DNA of 64,000 nt from Mesorhizobium hawassense. Lineage in GTDB: Bacteria; Pseudomonadota; Alphaproteobacteria; Rhizobiales; Rhizobiaceae. The position numbers and the translations under genes were made by a program. Below are positions 37,211 through 46,106 of the stretch, piece after piece. The first letter of the stretch is position 1. Each line of letters begins with the position of its first letter. Below the pieces are notes generated by a model that was not told where the DNA came from, made no database searches, and was given only the letters and a program-made list of their open reading frames with translations. The stretch lies in assembly GCF_003289945.1 (NCBI RefSeq), contig NZ_QMBP01000018.1, positions 1 to 64,000 of the forward strand, read 5' to 3'.

Positions 37211-37257
37211 ATCCACCGCGTAAATAAACTCTATTAAGAAAAACGATTTCCCCGAAG
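37211..37257 (+). promoter_or_regulatory. degenerate nod box upstream of nolK
   Basis: A string with exact nod box spacing: ATCCAC, four bases, TAAATA, six bases, then ATTAAGAAAAACGATTT. Only the first block and the CGATTT block are well kept. The 80 bases after it also resemble those after the nodB nod box (shared TTGCAT, and TGTC-A-TTGCGTTGGCT near 37310 and 31223). It may be a worn-out duplicate. Confidence 0.5.
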
Positions 37258-37489
37258 CCGATGAAGGTTGCATATAAGGATAGAAGATATGAATTCCTTA
37301 GAATAGTTGTCGATACTTGCGTTGGCTAAGGAGTGGCTTCCCGCGCATGGCGAACACCAGCCAAGGTATATGTCGGTGCGGTCCAGCTCTTCCACGATCT
37401 ACGTAAACGAAACATAGCGAAGCCTTGGTGAAGAGCCTGACAAGTCACGTAGGTATTTACCCGGTTTCTCCGACCGCTGTCGGTGGACG

Positions 37490-37504
37490 TGGCACTCAAA
37501 TTGC
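37490..37504 (+). promoter_or_regulatory. sigma-54-type promoter match upstream of nolK
   Basis: TGGCAC, five bases, TTGC: GG and GC are separated by exactly ten bases, as in -24/-12 promoters read by RpoN. It ends 51 bases before the nolK ATG. No NifA site (TGT-N10-ACA) is seen nearby. The same bases form an inverted repeat, GTGGCA-N7-TGCCAC. Confidence 0.55.
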
Positions 37505-37555
37505 CACGGTTCACCACAATCCGAGTTATTGGTGCAATCTGGTTAGAAGCAAGAT

Positions 37556-38509
37556 ATGAAAAAGATCTATATCGCTGGCCATAGAGGGCTCGTTGGATCC
37601 GCCACTGCGAAGGCGCTTTCCAATTTAGGATCGTACGAGTTAATAACCCGGTCTCACGAGGAGTTGGACCTCTCAGACCGCGCCGCGACTCGCGAGTTCC
37701 TAATCTCGCAACGACCTGACTATGTCGTCATGTGCGCAGCAAAGGTTGGGGGGATTCTTGCAAACTCGCGGTTTCCCGTTGATTTCCTGCATAAAAACCT
37801 CGAGATTCAATTAAGCATCTTCGAAGCCGCCCATGCATCCGGCGTCGAACGGATGATTTTTCTTGGTTCATCGTGTATCTATCCCCGGAGCTGCCCCCAG
37901 CCAATACGAGAAGATTACCTCCTGACCGGTTCGCTTGAAGCAACAAATCGTCCCTACGCGCTGGCAAAGATTGCAGGAGTGGAAGCGTGTTGGTCTTTCA
38001 ACCGACAGTACCAGACGCGCTATCTCGCGTTAATGCCGACCAACTTATTCGGTCCCGGAGATAATTATCACCCCGACAATTGCCACGTTCTGCCTGCTTT
38101 GATACGACGTTTTCATCAGGCCAAAGTGAACGGTGACTCCTCGGTCATCGTGTGGGGATCTGGAAGACCACGCCGAGAGTTCATGTACTCGTTGGATATC
38201 GGAGATGCCATTGCATTCCTGCTTGGCTTGCCGGATTCAGAGTTTGATGCCCTTACAGCTCCCGACACCGCGCCACTGATTAATGTTGGCGTTGGCAAGG
38301 ACGTCACGATACTTGAATTGGCGCAACTGGTGAAGGCGGTCGTCGGCTACGAAGGCGACTTGGTGTTCGACACGACGAAGCCAGACGGCACTCCGCGCAA
38401 GCTACTGGACGTAACACGCTTGCATACCCTTGGCTGGAAAGCCAAAACGGCCTTTGGTGCAGGGTTGCAAGCAACGTATCAGGATTTTCTACGACATCAT
38501 AATTGCTGA
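37556..38509 (+). CDS. nolK: NolK, GDP-L-fucose synthase
   Basis: A 317-residue GDP-4-keto-6-deoxy-mannose 3,5-epimerase/4-reductase (GDP-L-fucose synthase), the last step in making the donor used by NodZ. It shows IAGHRGLVGSATAKAL at the start, FLGSSCIYPRSCPQPI, the catalytic RPYALAKIAGVEAC (Tyr-x3-Lys), MPTNLFGPGDNYHPDNCHVLPALIRRF broken around residues 160-185, and a GTPRKLLDVTRLHTLGWK tail. The ATG at 37556 lacks a strong ribosome site (AGAAGCAAG precedes it). Upstream lie a decayed nod box and a sigma-54-like promoter, so regulation may differ from the other nod genes. Confidence 0.95.
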   Translation: MKKIYIAGHRGLVGSATAKALSNLGSYELITRSHEELDLSDRAATREFLISQRPDYVVMCAAKVGGILANSRFPVDFLHKNLEIQLSIFEAAHASGVERMIFLGSSCIYPRSCPQPIREDYLLTGSLEATNRPYALAKIAGVEACWSFNRQYQTRYLALMPTNLFGPGDNYHPDNCHVLPALIRRFHQAKVNGDSSVIVWGSGRPRREFMYSLDIGDAIAFLLGLPDSEFDALTAPDTAPLINVGVGKDVTILELAQLVKAVVGYEGDLVFDTTKPDGTPRKLLDVTRLHTLGWKAKTAFGAGLQATYQDFLRHHNC

Positions 38510-39044
38510 CGTTAATGTCCGCGACCTGGTTGGCCGCATCGTTGTCGTTCCTGTCGCTGTCGAACCTGCCGCTGCGAGCGTGAGCCGCTGATCTTTAGGC
38601 CGTCCGAATGTGGATCGCGTGGAAATGTTTGGACGCCGCAGACAAGCCGGTGCACTTCCATGGTTGCGTCGGTCCCATAGCGTCTTGGTCGATTGCCGTA
38701 GGCACCATCCCCGAAACCCGCCTAGGCTATCAACCCCAGGACCGGCTTGACGCTCTGAACCGCCCGGTCCCGAATAGTCTTGATGCTGAGCGGCGTTCGC
38801 CGCGCGGGGCCCGTGCTCGCGGCGTCGCGCGACTGTGTCCGGAACTCCGGCGGCCGCCTCTCCTCCCCTCAGCTCTATCTGCGCGAATGCCTAGCATCCA
38901 CCCGCGGCGAACCAGCATTGACGTGGCGAGCCAACAGGACGGCGCAAAATGTCCTGGCAGCAGGTCTTGTCGTAAGGCGCAGAACGGGAGAGCAGGCTCC
39001 GCTTAGCCTCACGTCGCCTTGTCTGAAGATCGCTTGCACGTTCA
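38510..39044. other. no recognisable gene
   Basis: About 535 bases between nolK and the groES remnant. GC-rich short frames only; nothing recognised. Confidence 0.4.
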
Positions 39045-39281
39045 CGTCGAGGGGACGAGGTTGACGCTCTCGTTGCGGGCGCCCGGGCCGACGGCGATGA
39101 CTTCGCCTTCCTGTGGCTTTTCCTTGGCAGTGTCGGGGATGATGATACCGCCAGCGGTTTGCCCAGCGAGCAAAGGTGACTTGAAAAAAGGCCCGCCGGC
39201 GATCGCACGGCGGGCCTTCATCGAATGCAACGCCAATAGAGCGCCACAACGAGCGCTGACCGGAGAGGGGGGTCTGAAGCT
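39045..39281 (-). pseudogene. groES: groES remnant
   Basis: The minus strand encodes TAGGIIIPDTAKEKPQEGEV followed by IAVGPGARNESVNLVP (39158 to 39048), unmistakably the middle of the co-chaperonin GroES. Upstream a SFRP motif at about 39280 and a shifted RSLWRSI resemble the GroES start, but a stretch containing a hairpin terminator lies between them. The C-terminal half is missing. Symbiosis islands often carry an extra groESL; this one is dead. Confidence 0.75.
39184..39216 (-). terminator. rho-independent terminator inside groES remnant
   Basis: A perfect 9-base stem (GGCCCGCCG at 39190-39198 with CGGCGGGCC at 39208-39216) and a run of six A on the plus strand, which is a T-run for minus-strand transcripts. 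It interrupts the groES remnant. Confidence 0.75.
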
Positions 39282-39493
39282 CAGCGCCATCAAAGCATCT
39301 CAATAAGCTTCGCCGATGGGCAAGTCCGATTTTTGCATAGGAGGCATGCATACCAGGGCTGATATCTGGCACGGATTGTGAGACGGCCGCCGGTCCGGAA
39401 CAATTGTTCGCATGGGAGATCCCATGGCTCGCAAGCATTGCCTCGCCCTCGCTTAGCTGCTGGCCCTTCTTGTTTTGGGTGACATTCCCGAAT

Positions 39494-39973
39494 ATGAACG
39501 AAATGCCACCATGGAGTTTTAAATTGAGCAACCAAACCGAATCCAACGACGAGCTAATCGGGCTAACCGCGGATATTGTTTCCGCATATGTGAGCAACAA
39601 TCCCCTGCCCGTCGCGGGATTGGCTGACCTTATTGCTTCGGTTCATTCGTCATTGGCTGGTTTCGGTCAACTATCTGCGGCCGAACAGCCGAAACAAGAG
39701 CCCGCAGTCAATCCTAAGCGATCAGTGTTTCCCGACTACATCATCTGTCTTGAGGATGGTAAAAAGTTCAAGTCCCTCAAGCGCCATCTTAACGTTCATT
39801 ACGGTCTGACGCCCAACGAATACCGAGAGAAGTGGGGTTTGAAGCCGGATTATCCGATGGTGGCGGCGACCTATTCTGCTCGGCGGTCAACACTGGCGAA
39901 AGCGACTGGACTCGGTCAGAAACCAGCGGCTAAGCCGGCGAAGGGCAATAGCGGAAAGCGTTCTCCGCGATGA
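39494..39973 (+). CDS. MucR/Ros family zinc-finger-like regulator
   Basis: A 159-residue Ros/MucR family transcriptional regulator. The DNA-binding part is FPDYIICLEDGKKFKSLKRH (residues 86-105) followed by NVHYGLTPNEYREKWGLK. The second zinc Cys of Ros (CxxC) is replaced by Asp, as in the Mesorhizobium Ml proteins that fold without classical Cys2His2 zinc binding. The C-terminus is a basic Lys-rich tail. MucR proteins control exopolysaccharide, motility and symbiotic genes. The ATG at 39494 is used; the frame is open further upstream. Monocistronic on the plus strand. Confidence 0.88.
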   Translation: MNEMPPWSFKLSNQTESNDELIGLTADIVSAYVSNNPLPVAGLADLIASVHSSLAGFGQLSAAEQPKQEPAVNPKRSVFPDYIICLEDGKKFKSLKRHLNVHYGLTPNEYREKWGLKPDYPMVAATYSARRSTLAKATGLGQKPAAKPAKGNSGKRSPR

Positions 39974-40230
39974 ACGCGCAGCCATGCCATGCACGAGCGA
40001 CGTCCTATACGCTGGGCACTCAGCGGCATCAAATTCCATGATGGTCATCCTTTTTCCAACATGGAAAGCGCATCGGACAGCCGTGCGGACGAACGCCGTT
40101 GGTTTCGTCCAGCTGGATCGGACCCCGATGCCTCAACTTAAGCCATTATGGATCGTCACCGTAGCTGGGCAACAATCGTCGACTCTGCGTAAAATCGAAA
40201 GACGCTCCCGCCCTGCGAGCCGATCAACCG

Positions 40231-41646
40231 TCAGGCGCGGCCATAAACGTCATCGAACCGCACGATGTCGTCTTCCCCGAGATATTCCCCGCTTTGCACC
40301 TCGATCATCACGAGCGGAAGGATGCCCGGGTTTTCCAGGCGATGCTTGTGGCCGCACGGGATGTAGGTGGACTGGTTGATCGTGAGCAGGATTTCGCTTT
40401 CGCCGTTAACGACCTTGGCGGTTCCGCTCACCACCACCCAGTGCTCGGAGCGGTGGTGATGCGCCTGTAGGCTCAGGCGGGCATTTGGCTTCACTTCAAT
40501 CCGCTTGATCTTGAAGCGGTGTCCTTCCTCCAACACGGTATAGGTGCCCCAGGGGCGATGCACGGTGCGATGCAGCGTCGCCGTCTCGTGCCCCTCCGCC
40601 TTGAGGCGGTTATAGAGGTCCTTCACCTCCTGTGCCTTGTCCTTGTGCGCGACCAGAAGCGCGTCCGGCGTGTCCACGATCAGAAGATCTGAGACGCCGA
40701 CAACACCGACCAGCCGGTCTTCGCTATGCACATAACAATTCGCCGCATCGTGCAGGATTGCCTCGCCAGTGGCGCGGTTGCCCTTGCCGTCCGCCGGAAC
40801 AAGCTCCGACAGCACGGACCACGAACCGATGTCCGACCAATCGAAACCGCAGGGCACGAAACCCACGTTGCTTGCCTTCTCCATCACCGCATAGTCGATG
40901 GAAACGGCGGGAACGGCCGCGAAGCTGTCCCTATCCACCTCAACCGTGAGTCTGTCGGTGCTGTCCGCCGTCCTGCCTTTCTCGAGAGCTCTGCGCGCAT
41001 TGGACAAGATGTCCGGGCACAGCTCCTGCATGGCTTCGAGCATCGAGCGGGCGGTGAAACAGAACATCCCCGAGTTCCAGAAGAAACGGCCGCTGGCGAC
41101 GAATTGGGCTGCCGTGGCCGCATTCGGCTTTTCCACGAACCGAAGAACTCCGTTCCCCTCAGCCTCGATGTAACCGAAGCCCGTTTCCGGGCGGTCAGGC
41201 CTCACGCCGAATGTGACGATCTGGCCGGAGGCCGCAAGCGCCGCCGCTCTCGCGACGCTTGCGCGGAAGCCGGCTTGATCGACGATCAGGTGATCCGCGG
41301 GGAGCACGACCAGGATGGCGTCCGGATTCTCATGCGCGAGGTGCAATGCCGCGAGCGCCACTGCGGCCGCAGTGTCGCGGCCGAACGGCTCCAGCAGGAA
41401 CGTGTTCTTCACGCCCGGAGCCGCGATCTCCAAATATTCGTCGGCGGTGAGAAACAGCAGGTCACGGTTGGTGACCGTCACAACCTGATCGACGCCCTCA
41501 AGCTCCACGGCGCGCGCGTAGGTCTTTCGAATGAGCGTCCCACCCTCCGGCAACGGGATGAAGGGCTTCGGATGCAAGGCGCGGGAAATCGGCCATAGCC
41601 GGGAACCGACGCCGCCACTGATGATGACAGGAACGATATTGGTCAA
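40231..41646 (-). CDS. noeJ: NoeJ, mannose-1-phosphate guanylyltransferase / mannose-6-phosphate isomerase
   Basis: A 471-residue bifunctional type II enzyme. The N-terminal nucleotidyltransferase has VIISGGVGSRLWPISR and the sugar-binding FVEKPNAATA near residue 165; the C-terminal cupin (isomerase) has RIEVKPNARLSLQAHHHRSE and WVVVSGTAKVVNGE. It makes GDP-mannose, the substrate of NoeL. The gene begins three bases after the noeK stop, forming a noeK-noeJ pair. Homologues are also found in exopolysaccharide clusters, so the symbol rests on the surrounding noeL, nolK and nodZ. Confidence 0.88.
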   Translation of the reverse strand: MTNIVPVIISGGVGSRLWPISRALHPKPFIPLPEGGTLIRKTYARAVELEGVDQVVTVTNRDLLFLTADEYLEIAAPGVKNTFLLEPFGRDTAAAVALAALHLAHENPDAILVVLPADHLIVDQAGFRASVARAAALAASGQIVTFGVRPDRPETGFGYIEAEGNGVLRFVEKPNAATAAQFVASGRFFWNSGMFCFTARSMLEAMQELCPDILSNARRALEKGRTADSTDRLTVEVDRDSFAAVPAVSIDYAVMEKASNVGFVPCGFDWSDIGSWSVLSELVPADGKGNRATGEAILHDAANCYVHSEDRLVGVVGVSDLLIVDTPDALLVAHKDKAQEVKDLYNRLKAEGHETATLHRTVHRPWGTYTVLEEGHRFKIKRIEVKPNARLSLQAHHHRSEHWVVVSGTAKVVNGESEILLTINQSTYIPCGHKHRLENPGILPLVMIEVQSGEYLGEDDIVRFDDVYGRA

Positions 41647-41649
41647 ACT

Positions 41650-43077
41650 TCAACTTTCCAAGATTTGAGCCCGGCCGAGAGCAAGTCCCCAACGGAGCAA
41701 TTCGTCTGCGCGCGATTCCGCCTTTGCCTCGACATAGCAGCGTAATTCAGGCGCGTTGCCCGACGCACGGAAGTGCACAACTTCTCCGTTATGGGCGGTG
41801 ATACGCACACCGTCACGGTTATCAATATTCGCGATGCCTCCGAGAACCGAGAAGCTCTTGTCGGCATAGGTTGCGCCAGTTGCCAGCTTGTCGAGAAAGG
41901 ACGCGCTACTCTCGGTCGGCACGCCTTCAAGCCGACCGCTTGCGGCGGCGAGAAAGCGAAAATCGGCCGCTATTTCGGCGAGCGGACGGCCGGTCCTTGC
42001 AATCGCCGAAAGCACGCAAAGGATTGGCAATACCGAATCCCGCGTCTGCAAAGCCGGAAGGGTGCGCCCATCTTTCTCGACGCGCGAGCCGAGCAGAACG
42101 CCGCCATTCGCCTCGAACCCGACCACACATTTTCCGCCCTCGCCGAGAGCGGTCGCGATACCTTCAATGACGTAGGGCGAACCCACGCGCGTGCGCACAA
42201 CTCTTGCAAAATAACCGCAGCGTTCCAGACCCGAGTTGGAACTGACTGGCGTTACAACCCGATCGGCGCCCAAGAAATGCGCGGTGATGGCACCTGCAAG
42301 ATCGCCGCGCACGAAAATGCCGCCAGCGTCCGCCACGAGCGGCCTGTCGCCGTCACCATCGGTGGACACGATCGCATCGAACGCTTCCGCCGCCGCCCAG
42401 TGCTTGAGAAGCGCCACATCCTCCTGCCTAAGCGCCTCGGTGTCGACCGCAATGAAATGTTCGGCTCTGCCCAGAGCAATCGTCTCGGCGCCAAGCCCGC
42501 GAAGAACATCGACAACGATGTCTCTTGCCACGGAAGAATGCTGGTAGACGCCAACGCGCAGGCCAGAAAGGCTGCCTTTTTCAAAGAAGCCTAGAAAGCG
42601 GTTCATGTAGCCCTGGGACGGCTCGGCGGCTAACCGCAAGGGATCAATTGCTGACAGTGACGGTACGGTGTCTGCCATGGCCGCCTGGATTTCGATGATG
42701 TGGCGTTCATCACGCTTGTCGATCTCGCCATCCGCCCGGTAAAATTTGAGACCATTTCTGTCATCGGGAATGTGACTCCCCGTGACCATTATAGCCGGAG
42801 CGTTATTGCTGCTGGCGTGAAGCGCGAGCGCTGGCGTCGGTAACGCTCCACAATCGACCGGCACCTGCCCGGCTTTGGCGATCGCCGCGTGAACAAACTG
42901 TGCGATGTCTGGACTGGATGCGCGAAGGTCACGTCCGACATAGACCTTCGAGCCTTCATTTAATGCGCCCCGATCCTGGAGCATGCGCAGGAAGGCGACT
43001 GTATAGGTGTACGCTGGCAGCCCTCGAAGCTCGCTGACGAGACCGCGCAGTCCGCTGGTACCGAACCTCAAAGTCAC
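41650..43077 (-). CDS. noeK: NoeK, phosphomannomutase
   Basis: A 475-residue phosphohexomutase converting mannose-6-phosphate to mannose-1-phosphate. It starts at GTG 43077 (TLRFGTSGLRG follows; a GGA-AAGGA ribosome site lies just upstream). The phosphoserine loop is VTGSHIPDDRNGLKF, the metal loop is DGDGDRPLV, and the late sugar-binding loop is GFEANGGVLLG. The longer open frame upstream is not family-like. First gene of noeK-noeJ. It feeds the GDP-fucose route (noeK, noeJ, noeL, nolK, nodZ). No nod box was found upstream. Confidence 0.88.
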   Translation of the reverse strand: MTLRFGTSGLRGLVSELRGLPAYTYTVAFLRMLQDRGALNEGSKVYVGRDLRASSPDIAQFVHAAIAKAGQVPVDCGALPTPALALHASSNNAPAIMVTGSHIPDDRNGLKFYRADGEIDKRDERHIIEIQAAMADTVPSLSAIDPLRLAAEPSQGYMNRFLGFFEKGSLSGLRVGVYQHSSVARDIVVDVLRGLGAETIALGRAEHFIAVDTEALRQEDVALLKHWAAAEAFDAIVSTDGDGDRPLVADAGGIFVRGDLAGAITAHFLGADRVVTPVSSNSGLERCGYFARVVRTRVGSPYVIEGIATALGEGGKCVVGFEANGGVLLGSRVEKDGRTLPALQTRDSVLPILCVLSAIARTGRPLAEIAADFRFLAAASGRLEGVPTESSASFLDKLATGATYADKSFSVLGGIANIDNRDGVRITAHNGEVVHFRASGNAPELRCYVEAKAESRADELLRWGLALGRAQILES

Positions 43078-44321
43078 CGTTCGCCATCCTTTCCAAAGAG
43101 ATTTGGCACGGTGCAAGTTAGGCAAACGGACATCGATTTCGCGAACCCTGCGACAGCATTACGACGGACACGGAGCATCAGCTAACGCATCGCTATAGAT
43201 TAAAGCCAGCTGTGCTAGCTTGTCGTATATCTCCATTTAATACTAGACGCTTTAACCTAATGAGCAAAGATATATTCCTCTGCTTTCAGCAAGGATAGTG
43301 CCTTTTAAGAAGGTCTCCTTAAGTTGCCGAGCCCCCCGGCCCCGCAAGCTGCTCGTGCTTAGGTTTCGCGACGTAGCTTGTCAATCTCCGGATGAGCCTG
43401 CGCATCAATTGGATCCGGAATGACGCAAGGCCGAGGGCCTGGCCTGCAAAAGCGGGCCAAGGTCAATGCGTTGGTCGAGCACGGCACGCAGATCGAAGCC
43501 GTCTTCAGAAAGGCTTTGTCTGGATATCTGCTCGAGGAGGGCCCGACGTGATTGGACCAGCCTTGGACTGACCGGAAACGGCCCATCGTTTGATGGCCGG
43601 AGCGCACCACCTGACCAGGCCCATCGGGCCAGACACGACCTGCATCGGCCCTGAGGCCTCATTGCGCCACGCACCGACAATAATCTTCGTCATCCCGCTG
43701 CGGCCAGTCGGGAACAGCGCGGCATGTCAGGTGAATATGCCGCACATTCTCCGCATGGGCAAGATTACTCACCGCACATCACGCGGCGAATAGAACAAAG
43801 CTCCGCTAGACACTTGCACATCGCCTATCGCCCAGAGTTTGACGCCAGTGACCGCTTACAGTATCGGGGCCGCAAAAGCTCCGGAAGTTTCAGGGGTCGA
43901 CGGCGATGCCTCGGCCTGCGAAGTACCACCCGAACATGCGGAGATCCATGGCGACGTTCATCTGCGTCTCGCGCTCGAAGCCGGTAGGATTGTGAAAGAC
44001 GACAGAGTATCTGATGCTGCAGTAACCCAGTACGAGATGGCCGCCTTTTGCAGGCGGGTGGGCGGCATCGGACCTCTCCGATCACTCGCGCGGGCCTCAA
44101 GCTTTACTTCCTCGATATGATTCGACGTTGCAGACGACGCGGCATGAGCAACTGGCGACTCCCAGGTGCGCGGCACGGCAACCCACTCGCGTCGAGGTTG
44201 TGGAGCGCTAGACCTGTCCCTTTCACCGGCCTCACCCGCCCGTGATACGACGCCGAGCCCGAAGCTCTTTTCCCATCGAACACAATCGTCTTCAATCTAG
44301 GTCGTTACTGAGGAGTAGAAG
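43078..44321. other. no recognisable gene; decayed accessory DNA
   Basis: A 1.2 kb stretch between noeK and the excisionase-like gene. The part at 43190-43330 is AT-rich; the rest holds short frames with no recognised similarity. It may be worn-out mobile-element sequence. Confidence 0.4.
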
Positions 44322-44618
44322 ATGGTCCGATCAAATGAAGCAGCACTCCGCCGTACAATTAGGAGGCATCAACTCCGAGAAATGGTGCCGCTAGCCGACA
44401 GCACCATTTATGAAATGGAACAGCGGGGCGAGTTTCCGCGACGCTTCGCTCTCACTCCAAGATGTGTGGTTTGGGATCTAAGCGAGATTCAAGCATGGCT
44501 CGCTGCGCGCCGTTCAAAACCAATCCTTCGCGCCCCGAAACCGGACCTGAAGCAGCGTCGAACCCGACCGGTCAGAGAGAGGGATCAGGCCCCAGGAACG
44601 GCATCGAAGGCGGGATAA
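44322..44618 (+). CDS. rdfG: AlpA-type excisionase, candidate RdfG
   Basis: A 98-residue AlpA/excisionase-like protein with a winged helix-turn-helix: LREMVPLADSTIYEMEQRGEFPRRF followed by VWDLSEIQAWLAARR, the standard AlpA pattern. Such proteins act as recombination directionality factors, turning integrase action from integration to excision. AGGAG at 44311 supports the ATG. It is convergent with intG and the two coding regions overlap by 47 bases at their 3' ends. In tripartite Mesorhizobium ICESym elements the intG-linked factor is RdfG; the symbol is given on that basis. Confidence 0.75.
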   Translation: MVRSNEAALRRTIRRHQLREMVPLADSTIYEMEQRGEFPRRFALTPRCVVWDLSEIQAWLAARRSKPILRAPKPDLKQRRTRPVRERDQAPGTASKAG

Positions 44619-45828
44619 GCGTTGGAATCCGCTTTCTTCCGTCGACCCACGCATCCACCGTATCCGACCACTCCTGCATCATGTGGCGGCGCTGCAATTC
44701 ATACTCGGCTTTGTTGTAGACGCCCCGCGACGAACGTCCGTCCTCGTGCGCCAGGCACTTTTCGATCCAATCGCTATTGAAGCCGAGTTCATTCAATAGT
44801 GTCGAGCCCGTTCGCCGCAAGTCATGCACGGTGAACGGATCCAGAGGCAACCCTTCAGCCTTGGCCCGCTCGACGACAGCGTAAGTGACCCGGTTAAAGG
44901 TTGCACGCGACATAGGGGCATCAGCATCGTAGCGCGATGGAAGAAGGTATCTGGAATTTCCAGCACAGGTCTTCAGAGCAATCATGATGTCGAGCACTTG
45001 GCGTGACAGGTAGACGTTATGAGCCTTCGAACGCTTCATGCGCTCCTTAGGGATCGTCCAGACCGCATTCTCGAAGTCGATCTCGTCCCAAACCGCGTCC
45101 TGCAGTTCGCTCTTCCGCACCATCGTAAGCAGGTAGAGCCGCATGCCCAGACGGATCGTGGGAAGTGTGGCGATGTGCTCGAGCTGCTTCAGCATCACGC
45201 GAATTTCGGAGGGTGAAAGCGAGCGCTCCTTCGGCACGAATGTGGCAATCGATGCAGGCCCTACTTCGTCAGCCGGATTGGTCACCTTCTCCCCGTGCAG
45301 AATCGCGAAGCCGAAAATCTGCTTGAGTATGTCCCGTACATGGATGGCAGTGGCCGGCGCGCCACGCTCAACGATGCTGCGGCAATGGGCTCGTAGATCC
45401 GCGGGTGTAATCTCCTTCAGGAGGCGATTGCGCCAGACCGGAAGAAGCTCGCGATTGAAGATGGAACGGCGCATGGCTCGGGTGCTGTCGGCCATTGGAG
45501 CGGCACTGAGCCATTTCTCGCCGAACTCGCCAAAACTCTTCGCCTCCTTTAGACGACGTTTCGCGCGCTGCTTCTCGATTGCCGGCGATCGTCCCTGCCT
45601 AACGGCGCGCTTCGCGTCGAGGCACTTCTCTCGGGCCAGAGCAAGCGAGATTCCGTCACGTCCATATCTGCCCAAATAGACCGTCTCGCGGCGTCCGTTG
45701 AGCCTGTAGTCCAGTCGAAACGAGATTGCGCCACTGGGCATGACGCGAACATACATGCCGTCGCGGTCCGCAATTTTGTACATTTTACCTTTTGGTTTCA
45801 GAGCCTTAAGGGCGGCGTCTGTCAACAT
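44572..45828 (-). CDS. intG: tyrosine integrase, candidate IntG
   Basis: A 418-residue P4-type tyrosine recombinase. An N-terminal arm-binding domain (MLTDAALKALKPKGKMYKIAD) precedes the core. Catalytic residues are visible: Arg238 in MVRKSEL, His335 and Arg338 in HDLRRTG, His361 in LAHE and nucleophile Tyr371 in GVYNKAEY. It integrates circular DNA at a chromosomal site. The start codon lies about 290 bases from the 3' end of guaA, the known target of IntG in Mesorhizobium tripartite ICESym elements. It appears intact. Repeats of GTACCG lie between it and guaA. Confidence 0.88.
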   Translation of the reverse strand: MLTDAALKALKPKGKMYKIADRDGMYVRVMPSGAISFRLDYRLNGRRETVYLGRYGRDGISLALAREKCLDAKRAVRQGRSPAIEKQRAKRRLKEAKSFGEFGEKWLSAAPMADSTRAMRRSIFNRELLPVWRNRLLKEITPADLRAHCRSIVERGAPATAIHVRDILKQIFGFAILHGEKVTNPADEVGPASIATFVPKERSLSPSEIRVMLKQLEHIATLPTIRLGMRLYLLTMVRKSELQDAVWDEIDFENAVWTIPKERMKRSKAHNVYLSRQVLDIMIALKTCAGNSRYLLPSRYDADAPMSRATFNRVTYAVVERAKAEGLPLDPFTVHDLRRTGSTLLNELGFNSDWIEKCLAHEDGRSSRGVYNKAEYELQRRHMMQEWSDTVDAWVDGRKRIPTLIPPSMPFLGPDPSL

Positions 45829-45843
45829 TCCAACTGCCTCCTG

Positions 45844-45958
45844 AAAAAGTACCGTCAGAACAGTTTCGGGCTCCGCGACAGAAATTCGCTTTTATTTTCA
45901 AATGTTTACAAGCAAAAAAGTACCGCCATGAGCCTTACATGACAGACGGTACCTTGGA
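45844..45958. repeat. GTACCG repeats upstream of intG, candidate arm sites
   Basis: Three related strings: AAAAAGTACCGTCAGA at 45844, AAAAAAGTACCGCCATGA at 45914 and, inverted, TCCAAGGTACCGTCTG (minus strand, 45958 to 45943). They lie between the integrase start and the candidate att core. Their layout suggests arm-type binding sites for the integrase or excisionase, or an operator for intG. Confidence 0.5.
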
Positions 45959-46106
45959 AAATCCGAGCGAGCAATACGCGGAAGGGCCGTCACGCGGTCC
46001 GCCACTACCGATCTCTGCGCACCGATTGTCGCCGATTGTCCGCGAACTGATTTATTTTTGATTTCAGTATGTTACGTCGTAGATCGGCGTATTTCCGGCG
46101 ACGTCG

